From positions 36,374 through 100,373 of the forward strand of contig BJHM01000013.1 in assembly GCA_014192625.1 (NCBI GenBank): 64,000 bases of DNA, read 5' to 3'. The notes under the pieces are model-generated. The model was not told where the DNA came from. It worked only from the letters and a program-made list of their open reading frames with translations, and ran no database searches. The translations under genes were made by a program, and so were the position numbers. Origin of the DNA: Planctomycetota bacterium (GTDB lineage: Bacteria; Planctomycetota; UBA1135; UBA2386). This document shows positions 53,621 to 62,941 of the stretch, one piece after another. The number at the start of each line of letters is the position of its first letter. Positions within the stretch are counted from its first letter, which is position 1.

Positions 53621-54624
53621 GGCTTTGCATTGCCAAGGTCTTCACTGCGTTGTCCTTGTTGTCGCAGTTGCATGCCCAAGACGAAAACGCCGAGCTGACG
53701 CGCCAGTTTCAGCGCTTCGATCAAGATGCGGATGGCCTCCTGCTGCGCAAGGAGTTCCCTGGCAGCGACCGACAATTTGCTTTGCTGGATGCCGACAAAA
53801 ACGGCAAGGCCACGCTGGCTGAATATCTGCAGAGCGAAGTTGCGAAGGCTTATCTGCGAGCCCGCCGCAACGATGCCAAAGAACCGCGACCGCGCGTGAG
53901 CCTCGAAATGATTGCCCTCGCCCGGTTCGAATGGCTCGCTCGCTGTGATCGCAATCACGACGGCAAAGTCGCGCCCGATGAGTGGACCAGTACGGTAGCG
54001 GCCTTCGATCAACTCGACTTCGACCATAACGGCGTGCTCGATCGCCGCGATCGCGCCGAGGCATCCGCCATCGCCCCCGCAGCGCAACCTTCCTTGCCCG
54101 AGGTCAAGGGGGAACTGCCAACGCGCGTGCTGCTGCTACATCGATTCGACAAGGACGCTGATGGACAGATCAGCATGAAAGAGGCGATTGCCGGCACGCT
54201 GCTCAGCGAGGCATTTGCGCTCACCGACAAAAACCTCGACCACAAGCTCAGTGTCGAAGAACTCGACTGGCTAGTTCAGGCACTCATGCAAAAGCGCAGC
54301 GATGCGGCACGCTATCTCGACCGCTCGCCGCTCTACGAAGTGCCGTTCGACACCTGGGACAAAGACCACGACGAGCAGGTGCGGCAGAATGAGTGGCTAG
54401 GCCCACTCGACATGTTTATTCGCATCGACCTCGACCGCGACTCAGCCACCAGCCGCGACGAAGTTGCGCGCTATATAAAACGCGCCACTGGCGAGGACTT
54501 CATCACGCGATTCGATCTCAACAACGATGGCAAGGTCACACTGATCGAGTTTGCCGGCCCACCCGCCGCGTTCCGCCGCGCGGATCGCAACAGCGATGGT
54601 GTCGTGTCAAAGTCGGATCGCTGA
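53617..54624 (+). CDS. Secreted protein with ten EF-hand loops
   Basis: 335 residues from the ATG at 53617, which overlaps the cytochrome stop. A signal peptide (LCIAKVFTALSLLSQLHAQ) precedes ten calcium-loop-like stretches: DQDADGLLLRKE, DADKNGKATLAE, DRNHDGKVAPDE, DFDHNGVLDRRD, DKDADGQISMKE, DKNLDHKLSVEE, DKDHDEQVRQNE, DLDRDSATSRDE, DLNNDGKVTLIE and DRNSDGVVSKSD. Six keep Gly at position 6; the sixth to eighth do not, and binding there is uncertain. They lie in five pairs. Likely a calcium-responsive partner of the cytochrome in the periplasm. It converges with the next gene with an 18-base overlap. Confidence 0.9.
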   Translation: MRLCIAKVFTALSLLSQLHAQDENAELTRQFQRFDQDADGLLLRKEFPGSDRQFALLDADKNGKATLAEYLQSEVAKAYLRARRNDAKEPRPRVSLEMIALARFEWLARCDRNHDGKVAPDEWTSTVAAFDQLDFDHNGVLDRRDRAEASAIAPAAQPSLPEVKGELPTRVLLLHRFDKDADGQISMKEAIAGTLLSEAFALTDKNLDHKLSVEELDWLVQALMQKRSDAARYLDRSPLYEVPFDTWDKDHDEQVRQNEWLGPLDMFIRIDLDRDSATSRDEVARYIKRATGEDFITRFDLNNDGKVTLIEFAGPPAAFRRADRNSDGVVSKSDR

Positions 54625-55248
54625 CGCAATCGGGCCGTCGACGGAGCCTTTGAGTTGCCCCGAAGTGTTCCCGGCTCGCGCAAGCTCCGTTGCCACCCTT
54701 AGGAGCATTCGAAAAGCATCTGCACCGCCTGCCGCTTTCAGCACTTGCACCGCAGTGCCAGCAAAACGCTCTGCGCTCATCCCCTCACTCGCGCGCAAGA
54801 GCACCCAACGCGCCGCTGGCTGCCGGATCGCCAGCAGATCAAACTTTTGCACCATCGCCGCCGCAGTCGCAGCATCAACAACCGGTGCTAGCGAGCGCAA
54901 GCGCATCGCGGTGGCACAAAGACCCTGCGCATCGAGCACGAATGGCACGAACTCATTCACCATGAACCGCACAACACAGAATCCGAGTTGGCGTTCAGTC
55001 CGTGCATCGCCCCTGGTATGGATCAACTGCGGCACCAATGGCCGCAGCAATCGCTCGCGCCATGCGTCACTTGGCAGCGCATCATTGACCGCCCGCACAT
55101 AGGCCGCCAATACCGGGCTGGTGCACTGCGGCCCATCGCTGTGCGCCTCGCCAGCGAGCCACGCCACCATTTCCATCGCGCACATGCCATCACTGCGCAA
55201 GCTATGCGCGCCACGTCGCAACGGAAACTGGGTCTGCAGGCGGTTCAT
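54607..55248 (-). CDS. Uncharacterised helical protein
   Basis: 213 residues. GMCAMEMVAWLAGEAHSDGPQC and SPVLAAYVRAVNDALPSDAWRERLLRPLVPQLIHTRGD match a pattern I recall from hypothetical proteins in actinobacteria and other phyla (CAMEAVAWLAGE-type). The rest is alpha-helical. No signal peptide. Its 3' end overlaps the EF-hand gene by 18 bases, antisense. Function unknown. Confidence 0.75.
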   Translation of the reverse strand: MNRLQTQFPLRRGAHSLRSDGMCAMEMVAWLAGEAHSDGPQCTSPVLAAYVRAVNDALPSDAWRERLLRPLVPQLIHTRGDARTERQLGFCVVRFMVNEFVPFVLDAQGLCATAMRLRSLAPVVDAATAAAMVQKFDLLAIRQPAARWVLLRASEGMSAERFAGTAVQVLKAAGGADAFRMLLRVATELARAGNTSGQLKGSVDGPIASAIRL

Positions 55249-55298
55249 CTTGGTCCTCGATGAAGTTTAGCCCACGAATGCGCGCGAGGGTGCGCTGA

Positions 55299-57002
55299 TC
55301 AGCGCTGCTGCAGTGCCTCAGCGGGAATGGTGTCGGTCGCGACCTTCAAGGTCGGCACCACGAGTGCCTTTGCAGCAATCACCGTCATGAGGCCCGGCGA
55401 TACCTTGGCCTGCGACACGGTGCCGCGCGCAAGTCCCGGTCCCATGGCGAGCAGCGGCACGCGGCGGTCGTAGTCATACGGGGAACCATGCGAAGCGGCG
55501 TAGGTCCCTTCGAGCCAGTTGGGTTTTAGCACGAGTAGCACGTCGCCAGCGCGATCGGTGCGCGCCGCATAAAACATGGCCCTGCTAATCGGGTCGCCAG
55601 TGGCCCCCCCTTGGACCAGTTTCTCAGTGACGAACGCCTGTTGCACGCCCTTCGATTTGGCCGCCGCCTGCGCCGCAATCTCACAAGCCTGCCAAAACGC
55701 AGCAGCAGCATCGGTCTTGCCCATCGCCAAAGCTGCGGCGACGACGCGTTCACGATCCAGCACCAGCGAGAACTCGGATGCCTGCGCAACAAATGCGCCC
55801 TCGACCTTGGCCGCTGCGAAGTGCTCCTTTAGCGCATTCTCAGCAGCGCCCCGCGCCATTGTGTGCAGCAAACCGCGACCGCCGTCACCGCCGTTTTGCT
55901 TCACCCATTCGGGCGAGTGACCGACCCCATGATCCGCCGACAGCAAAAAGGTGTAGTTGCCCCTGCCGACCCTCGCGTCGAGCCACAAAAGCAACTCGGC
56001 AAGCAGCGCATCGAGCCGCAATAGTCCGTCGCGCGCCTCAACACTCTCAGGGCCAAATGCATGGCCGATCGTGTCGGTGGCCGAAAACGAAAGGCAGAGC
56101 AAGTCGGTCACATCGTCTTCGCCAACTTGATTGGCGAGGCACGAAGCCTTTGCCGCGCGCAATGTCAACTCATTGACCGCCGGTGAAATGTAGACCTCAA
56201 GATAAAACTCCTTCGCCGGCAGGACAGCTTCAGGCTTGCCCTTTAACGTCGCTGGCAGGGTGCGCCCGCCGCTGCCCAAGTGCGCCGCCTCAAACGGCTG
56301 GTCGTCGACGCAATCGGCGTAGGCTTTATCCGGTCCGGTGCGCGTCCACTGCCAGCCAAAGTATGCATCCGCAGCAGGCGCTTGGTTGAAGTCGAGCAGC
56401 CACTTCGGGGCCTCCTTGCACCACCGCGTGTTGGTGACGAAGCGACCTGTCGAGTAGTCGTACCAGGTGACCGAGTCCGCACTGCCGCCGGCCATCAAGA
56501 TCGCCGAGCGGTCTTTGGCCGACACCGAGACGAGCCTTGCCGCCGGATTCTTTTGTTTGAGTAAATCGCCCAGCGTCGGCACTAACAATCGAGCCGGCCC
56601 CCGATCCTTCCCCTCTGGAAACTCAGCCAGCGCAGCCACCGGCTCGCCCGCGCAGTAGACCCGCTTCTTTTCCACCTCGTCATACCACTCGTTGTGCACG
56701 ATGCCGTGCACGTTTGCGGGGGCACCCGTGCCCAACGTCGCATGTCCAGGTCCAGTCTCCGTGCAGCCTTGCAAATACGCGCATTCGGCAAACTGCACGC
56801 CTTCACGCAGCAAGCGGCGAAAACCACCTTCACCAAAATGCGGCAGCGACTGATCGAACACCCAACTGGCTAGCTGATCTACCGAGCACATCACGACGAC
56901 GCGCGGCGGCTTGTGCGACGACGCAGATTCTTGCGCCACGCAGCTAGGCAGGATCACAACCAGCGAAGAAATCGCGCGCCGAAAGATACTCAAGTGGTTC
57001 AT
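55299..57002 (-). CDS. PafA-like alkaline phosphatase/phosphodiesterase, secreted
   Basis: 567 residues from the ATG at 57002, which overlaps the upstream stop (ATGA) and gives a signal peptide (IFRRAISSLVVILPSCVAQ). VVVMCSVDQLASWVF has the first metal Asp; TETGPGHATLGTGAPANVHGIVHNEWYD holds the nucleophile Thr; SFSATDTIGHAFGP and LLSADHGVGHSPEW give the second set of metal Asp/His. These match the PafA/SPAP family of phosphate-irrepressible alkaline phosphatases. Acts in the periplasm on phosphomonoesters. Coupled to the TIM-barrel-like gene. Confidence 0.93.
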   Translation of the reverse strand: MNHLSIFRRAISSLVVILPSCVAQESASSHKPPRVVVMCSVDQLASWVFDQSLPHFGEGGFRRLLREGVQFAECAYLQGCTETGPGHATLGTGAPANVHGIVHNEWYDEVEKKRVYCAGEPVAALAEFPEGKDRGPARLLVPTLGDLLKQKNPAARLVSVSAKDRSAILMAGGSADSVTWYDYSTGRFVTNTRWCKEAPKWLLDFNQAPAADAYFGWQWTRTGPDKAYADCVDDQPFEAAHLGSGGRTLPATLKGKPEAVLPAKEFYLEVYISPAVNELTLRAAKASCLANQVGEDDVTDLLCLSFSATDTIGHAFGPESVEARDGLLRLDALLAELLLWLDARVGRGNYTFLLSADHGVGHSPEWVKQNGGDGGRGLLHTMARGAAENALKEHFAAAKVEGAFVAQASEFSLVLDRERVVAAALAMGKTDAAAAFWQACEIAAQAAAKSKGVQQAFVTEKLVQGGATGDPISRAMFYAARTDRAGDVLLVLKPNWLEGTYAASHGSPYDYDRRVPLLAMGPGLARGTVSQAKVSPGLMTVIAAKALVVPTLKVATDTIPAEALQQR

Positions 57003-58267
57003 GTGCGAAGAGCTGCGGCGACCCGTTCGATGGTGCGCCAAGGTAAGAGCCCTAGATGGTAGATCGTAACCGCGCGGATTCCGTACTGATCGCACAACGC
57101 GCGCAGAGCGAGCAGGTCCTTTTCGCTCGAAAATTGTGGCGCCTTGGGATGGATGCACAGCCGCAACGTGCCGTTGCCGCCAGCAATCGCTTTCCCGGCA
57201 ATCCCAGTTACTGCAATCCCAGTTACCGCGGCAAGCGTCTTCTGAATCCCGGTCGGCCCCTCGCCGTAGCACGTGACGACCCTTTCGTGTGGCGAGCCGA
57301 GCACCATGCCGTAGCGACTGCTATTCGGCGCCTGGCTGCCGTGAAAGTACTCGTTTGGGTGCACCTGCAAAGCAAACTGCGGTGCTGCACCTACCCGTCC
57401 GGCTCGCACGCGCTCGCGTGCCTCGTGCAGGAAGCGTTCGATCCGTTGCCGGCGATCAAAGTGCTGCCACAGAAAACGCAACTCCGCATCCCCCAGCTTT
57501 TCGTGCAAAGGATCCGAAGGCCCGGGCAGCAGCGCCGCAAAGCTGGTGCCGTTTTTCTGACTAGCCACCGACAAAGGCTCCATCGCATCACCACCGGCAA
57601 ACAGCACCCGCAACGAAGTCGCCAACGCCTGCCGCACACGCGGCGCTTCACTGAGGCCCTCGGTGCAATGCGCGCAAAAGCACAGCGACAGGAGCCACTC
57701 CGTCAGCGCATCGGGCGTAAAGCTCGCCTTCTCGTGATGACTCGAGTGCTTCCAGCCCATCCAGCCAATCGCTTCCAACTCAATCGTGTGCAACCCGTCA
57801 TGCGCGGCAAGGTCCTGCAGCATTGCGTGCATGTATTGCTGCACATGCGGGCTACTCGGGCACAGCGCGTAATGGTAGCGATCGCCAAGCGCGTTCTCGA
57901 CACAGCATTCGGGGTGTAGTTCGCCAAGCCGCGTGTTGTGCGTAAACACCGCCCATGCTCGCACGCGCAACGAAGCCTGCTTTGCAGCATCGCACAGCCA
58001 CTCAAGCGGCGATGGCGCATCGGCAACGACTTCGCTCGACGCTTTGGGCTTCAGCATGCCGTAGTCGGCGCGCGGCCGGAAATGCACCGTGCCATCTTCC
58101 AAAAAGCGCACGAGGCCCGCTGGGTCCCACGGCGTGAGCCAACGGCCAGCGTGGTAGCTTGCAGCGAGCGCCACTTCGCCAAAGCCAAGGTCGCGCAACC
58201 GCGCGAGCCCGCCATGCGACGACAGCGCGCGAAGGTCCCAGGGATGAGCGTAGATGGCTAGTTCCAT
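56999..58267 (-). CDS. Probable TIM-barrel protein, glycoside-hydrolase-like
   Basis: 422 residues from the ATG at 58267. The order of strands and helices with MELAIYAHPWDLRALSSHG, FGEVALAASYHAGRW, RVRAWAVFTHN, LHTIELEAIGWMGWKH and ALRALCDQYGIRAVTIYHLGLLPW suggests a (beta/alpha)8 barrel of the kind found in uncharacterised glycosyl hydrolases. Conserved Glu at IELEAIG could be catalytic. No signal peptide, yet the partner phosphatase is exported. A short duplicated AVTGI stretch sits near residue 350. Function unknown; the four-base overlap with the phosphatase start suggests a joint role. Confidence 0.7.
   Translation of the reverse strand: MELAIYAHPWDLRALSSHGGLARLRDLGFGEVALAASYHAGRWLTPWDPAGLVRFLEDGTVHFRPRADYGMLKPKASSEVVADAPSPLEWLCDAAKQASLRVRAWAVFTHNTRLGELHPECCVENALGDRYHYALCPSSPHVQQYMHAMLQDLAAHDGLHTIELEAIGWMGWKHSSHHEKASFTPDALTEWLLSLCFCAHCTEGLSEAPRVRQALATSLRVLFAGGDAMEPLSVASQKNGTSFAALLPGPSDPLHEKLGDAELRFLWQHFDRRQRIERFLHEARERVRAGRVGAAPQFALQVHPNEYFHGSQAPNSSRYGMVLGSPHERVVTCYGEGPTGIQKTLAAVTGIAVTGIAGKAIAGGNGTLRLCIHPKAPQFSSEKDLLALRALCDQYGIRAVTIYHLGLLPWRTIERVAAALRT
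57198..57226 (-). repeat. 15-bp-period tandem duplication in the TIM-barrel gene
   Basis: The 14-base element gcaatcccagttac occurs at 57198-57211 and 57213-57226, in frame, and encodes the doubled VTGIA segment. Confidence 0.9.
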
Positions 58268-58300
58268 GACAATCGCACCGCGCAGATACGTGACAAAGTG

Positions 58301-58374
58301 CGCGCCCACCTGGACTCGAACCAGGGACCGCCGGTTTAGAAAACCGGTGCTCTATCCAACTGAGCTATGAGCGC
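58301..58374 (-). tRNA. tRNA-Arg (anticodon TCT)
   Basis: 74 bases form a complete cloverleaf. The acceptor gcgctca pairs with tgggcgc, the D arm is gctc/gagc, the anticodon stem ccggt/accgg encloses tttctaa, giving TCT, and the T arm is cctgg-ttcgagt-ccagg with discriminator G. The 3' CCA is not encoded (the next bases are CAC), unlike tRNA-Glu in the same window. Reads AGA codons, which are rare in this GC-rich genome. Confidence 0.95.
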
Positions 58375-58438
58375 GTGCTGTTTTTTAGGATACGCGAGCA
58401 GCACTGCGACTGCACTAACGCGCCTTGCCCGTGCGGCA

Positions 58439-59821
58439 CTACCGATCGACTAGTTCGCGTTCTCGCCTTGGCGAAGCGGCTTCGGCCGTGCAGTTTTTTC
58501 GCAACGGATCTTGCGCTGTCGCAGCAGCAACGACCTTGGCCTCGGCGCAAGATCGCCGCCGCCACTTCTGCCAAAGCAAATCGACCACCCACACAGAAAG
58601 CACCGCCTGCACCGCGCGCAGCGGCACGAGGTAGCGAGGGTCTGGCACTAACAACGTGTAAACCAACGTGCACCAGATCACGGCTATGCCGAGCGGCCGC
58701 GTGCGCGATCGAAGCAGCGAAAAACAGCCGCCGCAAAATGCCAGCACGGCAAACCACGGGTGTAGCGCGCGCATCACGCTGCGACTGGCATCGACCACCG
58801 GCACACTTTCGAAAATCGAATGCTGCACTGGGTAGACGTATGCGTCGGAAGCCCCCTGCACGATGTTGTAGCCCCACAGCCAAACCGGCTTTTGCAGTAG
58901 ATACCATGTCAGGTAGCGAACCTTTTCCGCCCCGGCGCGCTGCAAAAAGACCTGGCTGAAATGCGACCAAGAGTTGCCATACTCCGGTTGCTCGGGGTCT
59001 TCGCGATACGGGTAGTTGCGGAACGCTTCGGTCTTATAGAAAAGCTGCGGGTAACTGCCGTGACTCAGCGAGGCCACTAGGCGTTCGCCGCCAGTGTGCG
59101 CGAGCGTTGTCGACTGATTGCGCACGGTCCAAAGCAGCGTCGGCAGCAGAGCAAGCGCGGCAAACGTGCAGGCGCGCTTTTTGCCCCACCGTCGCCAAGC
59201 AGCCAAAGCGCAGAGCAGTGGCAACGGCGCAATCGCTTCATTGAGCAACGCAACAATGCCAAACACAATCCCGGCAGCGCCAAACCTTGCCATGGGTTCG
59301 CGGCGCGTGCGGCCCATGGTGAGCAGCAGCGCACTCGTTAGCCCAAAGGCCGTCAACGACTCGGTGAGGATGTAGCCGTTGGCGATGATGAGATGCGGCG
59401 ACAACGCGACCAACACGGTGACGGCTAGCGCGGCGTAAAACGGCATCAACCGACGCGCCAATCGAAATGCAATCAACACCATGCAGCTCGACAGGATTGC
59501 CTGCAGAAAGCGCGCGACGGAATAACCAGCGGCCTCGCCAACGAGCCATTGGCACGCCGCCAAAAAAACGGGATAGCCCGGCGATCGAAAGGCATCGGGC
59601 GTTGGCGGGACTGTCGTCGCGAGCGAAAAGGTGCCGTGCGCGTTCAGGTTGTGGGCGTATTGCGCGTATTGCCCGGCATCGGCGCGCAGCGGTTCCACAA
59701 CCACGCTCGTCAAAACGAAGGCAAGCCTAAGCGTGAGGCCAACGGCCACGACCAAGCAGACCAGCACCGCTCGCTCGGAACGCTTCACGGGCGTTGCTAT
59801 CGGCAGTCTGCGGCGCGTCAC
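58439..59821 (-). CDS. Membrane glycosyltransferase, GT39/ArnT-like
   Basis: 460 residues with about nine or ten hydrophobic segments. Just after the first segment, PLRADAGQYAQYAHNL resembles the Asp-containing D-x-x-x-Y/H motif of the first periplasmic loop in polyprenyl-phosphate-dependent transferases, and FRSPGYPVFLAACQWL is the PGYP motif common to that group. LVPDPRYLVPLRAVQAVL is the typical late R-Y segment. It would transfer a sugar from a lipid carrier to an envelope acceptor on the periplasmic side. The last 45 residues are polar and Ala/Arg-rich. Leftward, behind a lipoprotein gene by 18 bases. Confidence 0.85.
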   Translation of the reverse strand: MTRRRLPIATPVKRSERAVLVCLVVAVGLTLRLAFVLTSVVVEPLRADAGQYAQYAHNLNAHGTFSLATTVPPTPDAFRSPGYPVFLAACQWLVGEAAGYSVARFLQAILSSCMVLIAFRLARRLMPFYAALAVTVLVALSPHLIIANGYILTESLTAFGLTSALLLTMGRTRREPMARFGAAGIVFGIVALLNEAIAPLPLLCALAAWRRWGKKRACTFAALALLPTLLWTVRNQSTTLAHTGGERLVASLSHGSYPQLFYKTEAFRNYPYREDPEQPEYGNSWSHFSQVFLQRAGAEKVRYLTWYLLQKPVWLWGYNIVQGASDAYVYPVQHSIFESVPVVDASRSVMRALHPWFAVLAFCGGCFSLLRSRTRPLGIAVIWCTLVYTLLVPDPRYLVPLRAVQAVLSVWVVDLLWQKWRRRSCAEAKVVAAATAQDPLRKNCTAEAASPRRERELVDR

Positions 59822-59839
59822 CTGAGTAATGCTGCTGTC

Positions 59840-60370
59840 TTAGCGCAACGGTGGCAGCATCCCGAGCACGCGCTCTTGCTCCTCACCAGACCGCAGCACC
59901 ACGGTGAGCGCGTGCGGCCGGCGCGGCAGTAAAAGCACGATCACAGGCGAGGCTTTTTGCTGGGCTTTTTGCTCCGAGTTCTGCTGCGAAGTCTGTTTTG
60001 CAGCACCCAGCGTCAAGGTAATCACATCGACACCTTCTTCCGTAGTGACCGCGAGCGCGATGCCCGAGTCGTAACAAGCACACGCACCACAAAAAGCCAC
60101 CACGCGCTCGCGGCCAAACGTCGCCCAGTCGTCAGGCAGGGATTGCGTGTAAAGGGCCAGCTGTTCGCGCAAGGTTTGCCATTCAGAAGCGCTCCCTGCC
60201 GCGCCAAAGAACTCGCCTTCTGCGCCGCAGTCGCTGGCGTCAAAACGGCGCAGGATTGGGATCAGGTCGGTGGCCTGCAGAGCTTTATTGGGTAAAGGGG
60301 CGGGCGCTGCTAGACAGGCAGTAAGACTCACCAAAAAGCACATCGGCAGCAGAATCACGAGGCGCAGCAT
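59840..60370 (-). CDS. Putative lipoprotein of unknown function
   Basis: 176 residues with a lipoprotein signal (LVILLPMCFLVSLTAC, Cys 19). The mature part has CGACACYDSG in its middle and a Gln/Lys/Ser-rich stretch (QTSQQNSEQKAQQKA) before a final beta segment. No family recognised. Eighteen bases before the GT39-like gene on the same strand, so perhaps co-expressed. Confidence 0.65.
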   Translation of the reverse strand: MLRLVILLPMCFLVSLTACLAAPAPLPNKALQATDLIPILRRFDASDCGAEGEFFGAAGSASEWQTLREQLALYTQSLPDDWATFGRERVVAFCGACACYDSGIALAVTTEEGVDVITLTLGAAKQTSQQNSEQKAQQKASPVIVLLLPRRPHALTVVLRSGEEQERVLGMLPPLR

Positions 60371-61270
60371 GCCGTTGATAATGACCGCGAAGATGCACCG
60401 AGGCCATCTACTGCTGGCTATTACAAGTTTGCAGTGACCTGCTGGGAAGGGACCGGGCTTGCGGTTTTGCAGCGGCTCTTTTTCACGCCGGCTAGCCTAT
60501 GGCCAGTTGCGCCATTTGGGGCAACCGTTAGCGACACGGCGCGTGGCAGGGCGGTGAGGTTTGGCCCAGAGGGGACCTATAATACTTTTTTATCCACGCG
60601 ATTTTCTCCCTGCCAAAATCATATCTTTGCTTACAGCAACGGTGCCCCCTCCGAGCTTTCTAATCCGAGCAAACCCGCCCTGCGCCAAAGCAAATAGATG
60701 GCTTGTTACAGCGCGCACGGCGTGGCCGAAATGTTTTCTTGCGCAAACACGAGTCACCCAAAGAGCGACACCCGGGTATTCAATCTCATACCCGGAGCGC
60801 CTTACACGATCTCTGCCACCGCCGGCTTCGACGCGCGATTTGCCCCAAGTCCTTATTTTACAAACATTAATTGCAACGCTCAAACGTAGATGAGCATGGC
60901 CTGTGATTGAAAAGAGGCAGGCTTTGATTTTGTCACGGAAAGCACTACCTGTTGCCCGCTGCTTTCAGACGGCAATGCGCTGGCCATGATCCCCGAGGTG
61001 ATTGGCAGCAGCGCGTTCTTCTTTTCCAGCAAAACCGCTGCCTATGGCGGCCTTTTACAAACAGGTGCTCGCCTTCTGCCCTGCTGCTAACGTGCCGGGC
61101 CTAACCGCGAACAACGGCCGGCTCATGGCACTCGGCACCGCGTGCTTTCGCAGCAATGACGTAATCGCCGGCGGTCATACGCTGACTGAGGCCGAAGCGT
61201 TGCGCGGCCGCCGCGGCGTGATCGGCTTGTGACACACGGTAGACGGCGCGCTCAGCTAGCATCCGCCCAC
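60371..61270. other. 900-base region with a possible decayed reading frame
   Basis: Rightward frame 2 is open from about 60434 to 61090 except for TAG 60695-60697, TAG 60887-60889 and TGA 60905-60907. The segments between contain protein-like stretches (IPGAPYTISATAGFD, then LSDGNALAMIPEVIGSSAFFF) with Cys-rich parts, and composition is less GC-rich. No family match was recognised. It could be a pseudogene remnant, but an ordinary gap is also possible. Confidence 0.35.
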
Positions 61271-62836
61271 ATGCCGTTCGCCTTCCGCAGTTTGCTCGCG
61301 GCGTTGCCGCTGCTGTTTTTCCTGCCTGCGTGCACGAAGCCGCTGCTCTTGCCAACACAAACACCGGCAACCGAGCAGACCGGCGCAACAGCGCCGACAA
61401 AACAGGCAATCAGCGCACCACAAGATCCGTCCGCACAGCTACAGCCTGCACCAAAACAGCTCCCCCCGCCTGACGCGCTCACTGCTGAGCTAGCGCAAAT
61501 CGCCGCGGGCTACGCCGCGAAGACCGCCGCGTCGGCGATCTTCATCAGCGGGCGCACGCTCGAATCGGTGCTCGACGAGGAGCTAGCCCCCGACACACCG
61601 ATCCAAGCGTTGGTCCGGCCGTTCTTGCGACTTGACGTGGACCGCCAGCAGCAAGCTGTGACCGCAGTGATCTTGCAAGCGAGCGCCACCGCGGCCTACG
61701 TAGCTGGCTTTGGTTGCACACTTACCTCGATCCGTAGGGCGAACGACCTGCGCTTGCGCGCCTATCCGCCAATCGCAAAAGCCAACACCGAAGCGGCGCA
61801 AGCCGAAGCCCTGAGGCCATGGCCGCTCGGCTCCGCAGGCCCGGTGACCACGTTGCCAGCGGGCATTTCTGCAGCGGCGCTGCAGGCGGCGATCGACTAC
61901 GCGTTTATCGAGCGCGACGCACAGCCGCTGGCCCGCACCCGCGCCGTCCTCGTGGTAAAAAATGGTCAGCTGCTAGGGGAGCGCTACGCGTCTCACTACA
62001 ACGCATCGATGCCGCTGCCGGGCTGGTCTGCTACCAAGACCATTACCGATGCGCTGCTTGGCCGCCGCGTTGCCCAAGGCAAACTCGATCCAAACGCGCC
62101 GCTCATGGTGCCCGAGTGGCACCTGCCAAATGACCCGCGCCGCGCGCTGCGCCTCGACGACTTGTTGCGAATGCAGTCGGGCCTCGCGTGGACCGAGGAC
62201 TACGAATCGCCAAGCAGTGACGCGCTGCGCATGCTGTTTACCAGCGACGACTACGGCAGCATCGCGGCCGCACAGCCGCTCGCGAGCAAACCGCGCACCA
62301 CGTTTCGATATTCGAGCGGCACAACCTGCCTGCTCTGCCGCATCCTGCGCACCACGTTTTTGAACGATGCCGACTATCTGGCGTTCCCGCAACGCGAACT
62401 GTTTGCCCGCCTCGGCATGGACTCCGCATACCTCGAACTCGACCCGAGCGGCACGTTCGTCGGCTCTTCGTTTGGCTATGCCACCGCGCGCGACTGGGCA
62501 AAGATTGGCCAGTTCTACCTGCAAGACGGCGTGTGGAACGGCGAGCGATTGTTGCCCGAAGGCTGGGTTGCAGAGGCGCGCACTCCGACCGCGAGCGACG
62601 AGCGCGGTGGCTTTGGCCGCCACCTCTGGCTCAACGCCGGCAGAACCGGCCAACAAGAGCAACGCCCCTTTGAAAAGCTGCCGACCGACCTGTTCTACCT
62701 ATCAGGTCACGAAGGCCAATACGTAGTCTGCTTCCCTTCGCAAAGCCTCGTGGTCGTACGCCTAGGCTGCACAAAGCGCGGCGGCTTTGACCTGCACGGC
62801 TTCCTACAAAAGGTGCTGCGCGCATGCTCGACATAG
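61271..62836 (+). CDS. Serine beta-lactamase-like hydrolase, lipoprotein
   Basis: 521 residues from the ATG at 61271. A lipoprotein signal (SLLAALPLLFFLPAC, Cys 21) is followed by a Pro/Thr/Gln linker to about 65, a predicted helical/beta N-domain to about 195 and a class C beta-lactamase/CubicO domain. The catalytic SxxK is S253-A-T-K256 in GWSATKTITD; FRYSSGTT holds the Tyr-x-Ser/Asn motif; LSGHEGQYVVCFP stands at the KTG-equivalent position (HEG). LDDLLRMQSGLAWTEDYE is typical of the family. It likely hydrolyses esters or peptides in the periplasm rather than antibiotics. Confidence 0.88.
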   Translation: MPFAFRSLLAALPLLFFLPACTKPLLLPTQTPATEQTGATAPTKQAISAPQDPSAQLQPAPKQLPPPDALTAELAQIAAGYAAKTAASAIFISGRTLESVLDEELAPDTPIQALVRPFLRLDVDRQQQAVTAVILQASATAAYVAGFGCTLTSIRRANDLRLRAYPPIAKANTEAAQAEALRPWPLGSAGPVTTLPAGISAAALQAAIDYAFIERDAQPLARTRAVLVVKNGQLLGERYASHYNASMPLPGWSATKTITDALLGRRVAQGKLDPNAPLMVPEWHLPNDPRRALRLDDLLRMQSGLAWTEDYESPSSDALRMLFTSDDYGSIAAAQPLASKPRTTFRYSSGTTCLLCRILRTTFLNDADYLAFPQRELFARLGMDSAYLELDPSGTFVGSSFGYATARDWAKIGQFYLQDGVWNGERLLPEGWVAEARTPTASDERGGFGRHLWLNAGRTGQQEQRPFEKLPTDLFYLSGHEGQYVVCFPSQSLVVVRLGCTKRGGFDLHGFLQKVLRACST

Positions 62837-62941
62837 CACGATGACATGCTAAAGCCACGGCGCAGAACTACCGCGCTGCTAAGTCATCCGACGCGATCAA
62901 GCGATCCCGCACTGCGAAGGGCTGCTGCTGCGCTGCTACTA

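Noticed and set aside
61002..61232. 76-residue rightward frame before the serine hydrolase gene
   Set aside because: No family resemblance, and it overlaps the possible decayed frame; support too weak.
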